Shown here: one piece after another, positions 4,244 through 7,390 of the stretch
Position numbering within the stretch: the stretch's first letter is position 1
Layout: each line of letters starts with the position of its first letter
Assembly: GCA_030428695.1 (NCBI GenBank)
Contig: JAUIEM010000444.1
Coordinates: 1 to 7,390 of the forward strand
Reading direction: 5' to 3'
Length of the DNA stretch: 7,390 nucleotides
DNA from: a bacterium
GTDB lineage: Bacteria > Planctomycetota > J058 > JAJDCP01
Made by a program: the position numbers and the translations under genes
Notes under the pieces: generated by a model
Databases searched by the model: none
The model's input: the letters and a program-made list of their open reading frames with translations, nothing else
Told to the model about the DNA's origin: nothing

Positions 4244-6304
4244 ATGATCCAGCTCACGGTAGTCAATGGGCCGGAGTCAGGCAAGACAAGCCGCTTCGAC
4301 GGCGAGGTCATCAGCCTCGGGCGCAACGACTGCAACGACTTCACCGTGCAGGACAACTTCGTCTCGAGCCGCCACGGCGAGATCGTACAGCAGAAGTACG
4401 GTTACGTGTACCACGACCTCAAGAGTCGCCACGGCACGACGGTCTCCCTGCCCAACCAGGTCGTCAAGCTCAAGGACGACAACACCTCCCAGAGCTGCTA
4501 CCTGTCCGACGGCGCGCGCCTGCAGCTCGGCCAGACGGTGATCCAGCTCGACATCCAGAAGGACAGCCAGGCCTCCGAGCCGCGCTCGGGCAGCTGGCTG
4601 CTCGGCAAGCGCACGACGACCGGCCTGAAGACCAGCGGCCTGTTCGACACCGGCTTCAGCGGCGCCTTCGGCAAGCGCAGCCTCAAAGCGAGCGGCTTCC
4701 ACCAGACCACCGGCTTCTCCGGCACCAGCGTCGCCCGCGCGATCGGCGCCTCGGTCGAGACCGGGAAGACCTGCATCGGCATGCCGGTCGACCTCCTGAC
4801 CCGCAACTTCGCCCGCCAGGACCCGCGGCTGCAGGTGTTGATGCGCCTGTCCGGGCAGCTGAACGCCCTCAACCGGCTGCCGGCGATCATGGACCTGATC
4901 GTCGAGACGACCTTCGAGGCCTTCCCGCAGACCCACTGCTTCTCGATCCACCTGCTCGAGCGCGAGGGTGGGCTGACCAACTACGTCACCCGCTACGCGA
5001 CCGAGTGGGACCAGACCGATGTCGGCGAGGTGGTCAGCGTCGAGCTGCTCGACCAGGTCGTCGAGAGTCAGGAGTCGCTGCTCTTCACCCGCGACCGCGA
5101 CTTCGGCCTCGAGGACCAGGACTTCCTCAACGGCGAGTCGGCCTCGGGCATCTACGTGCCGCTGCTCGGCCAGCAGTCGCTGCTCGGGGTGTTCACGATC
5201 TCGAGCAAGAACCGCGACCGGGTGTACGTCGACGACGACCTCGAGCTGTTCTCGGTGCTCGCCTCGAACGTCGCCTTCACCCTCGAGCGCGCCCAGCTGA
5301 CCGAGAACATCTACAACATGTTCGAGGGCTTCGTGCGCGCCTCGGTCGTCGCCATCGAGGCCCGCGACCCGACCACGGCCGGGCACTCCGAGCGCGTCGC
5401 CTCCTACGCGGTCGCGATCGCCGAGGCGGTCAACGAGATCATGACCGGCTCCCTGGCGGGGATCCAGTTCAGCGACGAAGAGCTGACCGAGCTGCGCTAC
5501 GCGGCGCTGCTCCACGACTTCGGCAAGGTCGGCGTGCGCGAGGCGGTGCTGCAGAAGGCCACCCGCCTGACCGACACGCGCTTCCGCCTGATCGAGCAGC
5601 GCTTCGAGACCATGAAGGAAGCGCACGCCCGCTGGGCCTTCATCGAGCGCTTCCGCGAGCTGGCCTCGGCGGGCCGGGTCGCCTCCTTCGAGCAGCTGCG
5701 CGAGCTCGAGAACCAGCACAAGTTCATCGTCGAGCGCCTCGACAGCATCCTGCGCTTCGTCGACGAGCTGCGCCACATGCACCGGCTCAACGGCGCGGTG
5801 ACCGAGAAGATCGAAGAGCTGCGCCACGCCCACCTGACGCTCGGCAACCGGCAGGTGCGGCTGTTCGAAGAGGACGAGCTGCGCGACCTGACGGTGCAAT
5901 ACGGGACGCTGAACGAGGAAGAGTGGAAGGACATGCGCTCGCATGCGGCGAAGTCCGAGTACTTCCTCAACCAGATCCCCTGGAGCGAGCACCTGTCCTC
6001 GGTGCCCTGCATCGCGGGCGCCCACCACGAGAAGCTCGACGGCAGCGGGTACCCGAACGGCCTGACCGGCGAGAGCATCCTGCCCCAGGTGCGCATCCTG
6101 ACCATCTCGGACATCTTCGACGCCCTGACCGCGAACGACCGGCCCTACCGGCGCGCGGCGACGGTCGCCGAGGCGGTCGAGATCCTGCAGATGGACGCGA
6201 AGAGCCACCGCCTCGACGCGCGGCTGGTCGATCTGTTCGCCGAGCGGGTGGTGCACCAGATCGGCTACGTCATCCCGCACTCGAACAGCAACCCGAAAGA
6301 GTAG
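4244..6304 (+). CDS. FHA-GAF-HD-GYP protein, predicted c-di-GMP phosphodiesterase with an insertion in the catalytic core
   Basis: This is a soluble 686-residue signalling protein. Residues 1-104 form an FHA domain, a phosphothreonine reader, with G26-R27, S42-R43-H44 and D-L-K-S-R-H-G-T-T at 58-66. A Gly/Ser/Thr/Phe-rich linker follows (about 105-190). A GAF sensor domain lies at about 195-352. The HD-GYP domain has H381 (G-H-S-E-R-V), H424-D425 (H-D-F-G-K-V), H567, H594-H595 with G-Y-P at 602-604, and D623 in S-D-I-F-D-A-L-T. All the usual metal ligands are present, so hydrolysis of c-di-GMP is likely. Between H424-D425 and H567 is a predicted helical insertion of about 114 residues. No membrane segment is seen. 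The ATG at 4244 has AGGGAG 8 bases upstream and a protein that begins with the first FHA strand; the longer frame from 3803 runs antisense to the acyltransferase. The FHA domain suggests input from a Ser/Thr kinase, none of which is in the window. Confidence 0.92.
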   Translation: MIQLTVVNGPESGKTSRFDGEVISLGRNDCNDFTVQDNFVSSRHGEIVQQKYGYVYHDLKSRHGTTVSLPNQVVKLKDDNTSQSCYLSDGARLQLGQTVIQLDIQKDSQASEPRSGSWLLGKRTTTGLKTSGLFDTGFSGAFGKRSLKASGFHQTTGFSGTSVARAIGASVETGKTCIGMPVDLLTRNFARQDPRLQVLMRLSGQLNALNRLPAIMDLIVETTFEAFPQTHCFSIHLLEREGGLTNYVTRYATEWDQTDVGEVVSVELLDQVVESQESLLFTRDRDFGLEDQDFLNGESASGIYVPLLGQQSLLGVFTISSKNRDRVYVDDDLELFSVLASNVAFTLERAQLTENIYNMFEGFVRASVVAIEARDPTTAGHSERVASYAVAIAEAVNEIMTGSLAGIQFSDEELTELRYAALLHDFGKVGVREAVLQKATRLTDTRFRLIEQRFETMKEAHARWAFIERFRELASAGRVASFEQLRELENQHKFIVERLDSILRFVDELRHMHRLNGAVTEKIEELRHAHLTLGNRQVRLFEEDELRDLTVQYGTLNEEEWKDMRSHAAKSEYFLNQIPWSEHLSSVPCIAGAHHEKLDGSGYPNGLTGESILPQVRILTISDIFDALTANDRPYRRAATVAEAVEILQMDAKSHRLDARLVDLFAERVVHQIGYVIPHSNSNPKE

Positions 6305-6334
6305 CGGGCCTGGTCCGGAACCTCGCTCGCTTGC

Positions 6335-6358
6335 GCAGGAGGGCCTCCGTCCTCCTGC
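6335..6358 (+). terminator. Stem-loop 31 bases after the HD-GYP gene
   Basis: GCAGGAGG (6335-6342) pairs exactly with CCTCCTGC (6351-6358), and the loop can be tightened by a G-T and a C-G pair. No T-run follows, so on its own it is a weak terminator or an mRNA 3'-end stabiliser for the plus-strand gene. Confidence 0.35.
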
Positions 6359-6377
6359 TCCGAGGCGCAACAGACGA

Positions 6378-6403
6378 CAGCCCGACGCGGTGGCGTCGGG
6401 CTG
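6378..6403. terminator. Strong stem-loop between convergent genes, probable bidirectional terminator
   Basis: CAGCCCGACGC (6378-6388) and GCGTCGGGCTG (6393-6403) form a perfect 11-bp GC-rich stem with a 4-base GGTG loop. It sits between the ends of two convergent genes (6304 and 6431). On the minus strand the stem is followed by a moderately T-rich run (TCGTCTGTTG). On the plus strand only CTGCGTTGG follows. The position and stem strength suggest it serves both genes. Confidence 0.6.
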
Positions 6404-6430
6404 CTGCGTTGGAAGCTCGGCGGAGCGCGC

Positions 6431-7294
6431 TCAGTCGCCGCCCTCGGCTCCTTCTTCGCGCGCGGCCTGGATCTCGGGCTCGACCTCGGTCCAGAACTCG
6501 CGCCACTTCTGCTGGGTCTTGCGCTCGTCGGCCGACGGCGGGCCTTCCAGGGCGCCGGGGTAACCCTTGCGCTTGCCGGTCAGCGACTCGAGCGCCTTGT
6601 TCGCGTTGGCCCGCACGAGGTAGTCTTCGTCGCCGATGCCGTCGATCAGGTTCGGGATCTTCTCCCACAGGTACTTCTTCTGGTCCGTCTTGGCGCCGAG
6701 GTCGGCGAAGACCAGGTAGGCGTTGCGCCGGGCCCACAGGTTCCCGCTGCTCAGCTCGCTGGTCAGGCGCGGGACGGCGACGCCACCCATGCGTGTCAGC
6801 TCCTTGACCGCGAGGATGCGCCGCGTACCGGCACCTCCGCGACGGCGCATGTCGCCGAGCCGGCGCATCCACAGGTCGAGGTCCTGGCGCTCGTCGCTGG
6901 TCGGCGACGGCGGATCGGCGACCTCGATGTCGCCGAGGATCTTCGGCGCATCGGCGCCCTCCTCGGTCTCATCGGTGCCCTCTTCCGCGCCGGGCTCGCC
7001 CGACTCGTCGCCCTCGTCCCCGGCCTCGGGATCGGCCGGCGAGCTGCCGACCGGGCGGTCGCGCTCGAACTCCTCGACGTAGCTGGTGCCGTCGTCGTTG
7101 TTCCAGATGATCTCCGCGATATCGCGCTTGTGGAACTTCATCTTCCCGACCTGGGGAATCATCAGCTCGACGTAGTCGTCGTCCTTGTCGGCGGACAGGA
7201 TGACGCCCTTGATCTCTCGGTTGTTCTTCAACACGATCGTGTCGGCGACCGCGGTCGCGGCGAACACGAGGAGCAGGACCAGAAGTGTGCGCAT
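6431..7294 (-). CDS. Secreted SH3/LSm-like and HEAT-repeat protein, function unknown
   Basis: This is a 287-residue exported protein. Residues 1-17 are a signal peptide (M-R-T then a Leu/Val core, with likely cleavage after A-V-A). Residues 18-66 read D-T-I-V-L-K-N-N-R-E-I-K-G and on to K-F-H-K-R-D-I-A-E-I. This small beta-barrel-like pattern often starts secreted planctomycete proteins. A Glu/Asp/Gly/Pro-rich acidic linker covers about 83-117. Residues 142-250 are amphipathic helix pairs of HEAT type (A-V-K-E-L-T-R-M-G-G-V-A-V-P-R-L; A-R-R-N-A-Y-L-V-F-A-D-L-G; V-R-A-N-A-N-K-A-L-E-S-L-T-G-K). The following G-Y-P-G and K-W-R-E-F-W ending is typical of such repeats. The start ATG 7294 has GGGAAG 6 bases before it. 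No catalytic motif is seen, so a binding or scaffold role in the periplasm is the natural guess. It is transcribed towards the HD-GYP gene and shares the terminator region. Confidence 0.83.
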   Translation of the reverse strand: MRTLLVLLLVFAATAVADTIVLKNNREIKGVILSADKDDDYVELMIPQVGKMKFHKRDIAEIIWNNDDGTSYVEEFERDRPVGSSPADPEAGDEGDESGEPGAEEGTDETEEGADAPKILGDIEVADPPSPTSDERQDLDLWMRRLGDMRRRGGAGTRRILAVKELTRMGGVAVPRLTSELSSGNLWARRNAYLVFADLGAKTDQKKYLWEKIPNLIDGIGDEDYLVRANANKALESLTGKRKGYPGALEGPPSADERKTQQKWREFWTEVEPEIQAAREEGAEGGD

Positions 7295-7318
7295 GATGTG
7301 CTTCCCACTGTTTCGTAA

Positions 7319-7354
7319 GGGGCCACGGAGGGGGCCTTGTCCTTCCGTGGCCCC
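7319..7354 (-). other. Long stem-loop in the leader of the HEAT-repeat gene
   Basis: GGGGCCACGG (7319-7328) pairs exactly with CCGTGGCCCC (7345-7354). The stem continues for four more pairs, one of them G-T, to an 8-base loop (7333-7340). On the plus strand it is followed by GGCTTTTAAG, so it could be a plus-strand terminator, but no plus-strand gene ends here. On the minus strand it would lie at the very 5' end of the transcript of the 6431-7294 gene. Confidence 0.5.
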
Positions 7355-7361
7355 GGCTTTT

Positions 7362-7389
7362 AAGATACACCATCGTAGACTCGCGGCAA
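7362..7389 (-). promoter_or_regulatory. Candidate promoter for the HEAT-repeat gene
   Basis: On the minus strand TTGCCG (7389-7384) and TATCTT (7367-7362) are spaced by 16 bases. Each matches four of six consensus positions. Transcription would start near 7355, directly at the base of the stem-loop at 7319-7354, giving a leader of about 60 bases. Confidence 0.35.
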
Positions 7390-7390
7390 A

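Noticed and set aside
4277..6370. Very long open frame on the minus strand opposite the FHA-GAF-HD-GYP gene
   Set aside because: It is a GC-rich antisense shadow: Val/Leu/Asp/Arg repetitive composition without domains, while the plus strand has three recognisable domains.
5005..6807. 600-residue plus-strand frame overlapping the HD-GYP gene and the terminator region
   Set aside because: Arg/Ala/Gly-rich shadow frame, off by one from the domain-coding frame, running through the intergenic stem-loops.

Overview
This is a GC-rich, gene-dense bacterial window with G/C-biased third codon positions and several GTG/TTG starts. Nothing in it is a taxonomic marker. A secreted protein with an SH3/LSm-like start, HEAT-type helices and a W-R-E-F-W tail, an FHA-GAF-HD-GYP receptor and a multi-TM protein with a Gly-Tyr-Pro-Gln tail together resemble large-genome Planctomycetota, or less likely Myxococcota. 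That placement is inference.

Layout. (1) 1-824, minus strand: an Mrp-type Na+/H+ antiporter pair, mrpC (486-824) followed by a truncated mrpD (489 to the left edge). The first ~60-80 bases read on the plus strand as a piece of thiamine-phosphate synthase (ThiE), so mrpD is joined to unrelated coding DNA there. (2) 825-1014: divergent intergenic region with a TTGACA-type promoter facing right. (3) 1015-1866, plus: four-helix membrane protein with a charged helical loop and a C-terminal tail made of an 18-bp tandem repeat. (4) 1891-4048, minus: a tightly overlapping operon in the order acyltransferase (3227-4048), DSD1/D-threonine-aldolase-family PLP enzyme (2124-3230), and a small three-helix membrane protein that is frameshifted in this sequence (1891-2122). 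(5) 4049-4243: divergent promoter region, the most A/T-rich stretch near the genes. (6) 4244-6304, plus: a 686-residue FHA-GAF-HD-GYP protein, a predicted c-di-GMP phosphodiesterase, with a ~114-residue helical insertion inside the catalytic domain. (7) 6305-6430: convergent intergenic region with two strong stem-loops. (8) 6431-7294, minus: secreted SH3-like/HEAT-repeat protein, whose leader has a 5' stem-loop just downstream of a candidate promoter.

The genes do not form one obvious pathway. The antiporter genes serve ion/pH homeostasis. The acyltransferase operon suggests lipid and D-amino-acid chemistry. The FHA-GAF-HD-GYP protein would connect phosphothreonine signalling and a small-molecule or redox cue to c-di-GMP breakdown. 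The points most worth a second look are the insertion in the HD-GYP core, the thiE/mrpD junction at the left edge and the single-base frameshift near 2041. No CRISPR array, tRNA, rRNA, insertion sequence or attachment site was seen.
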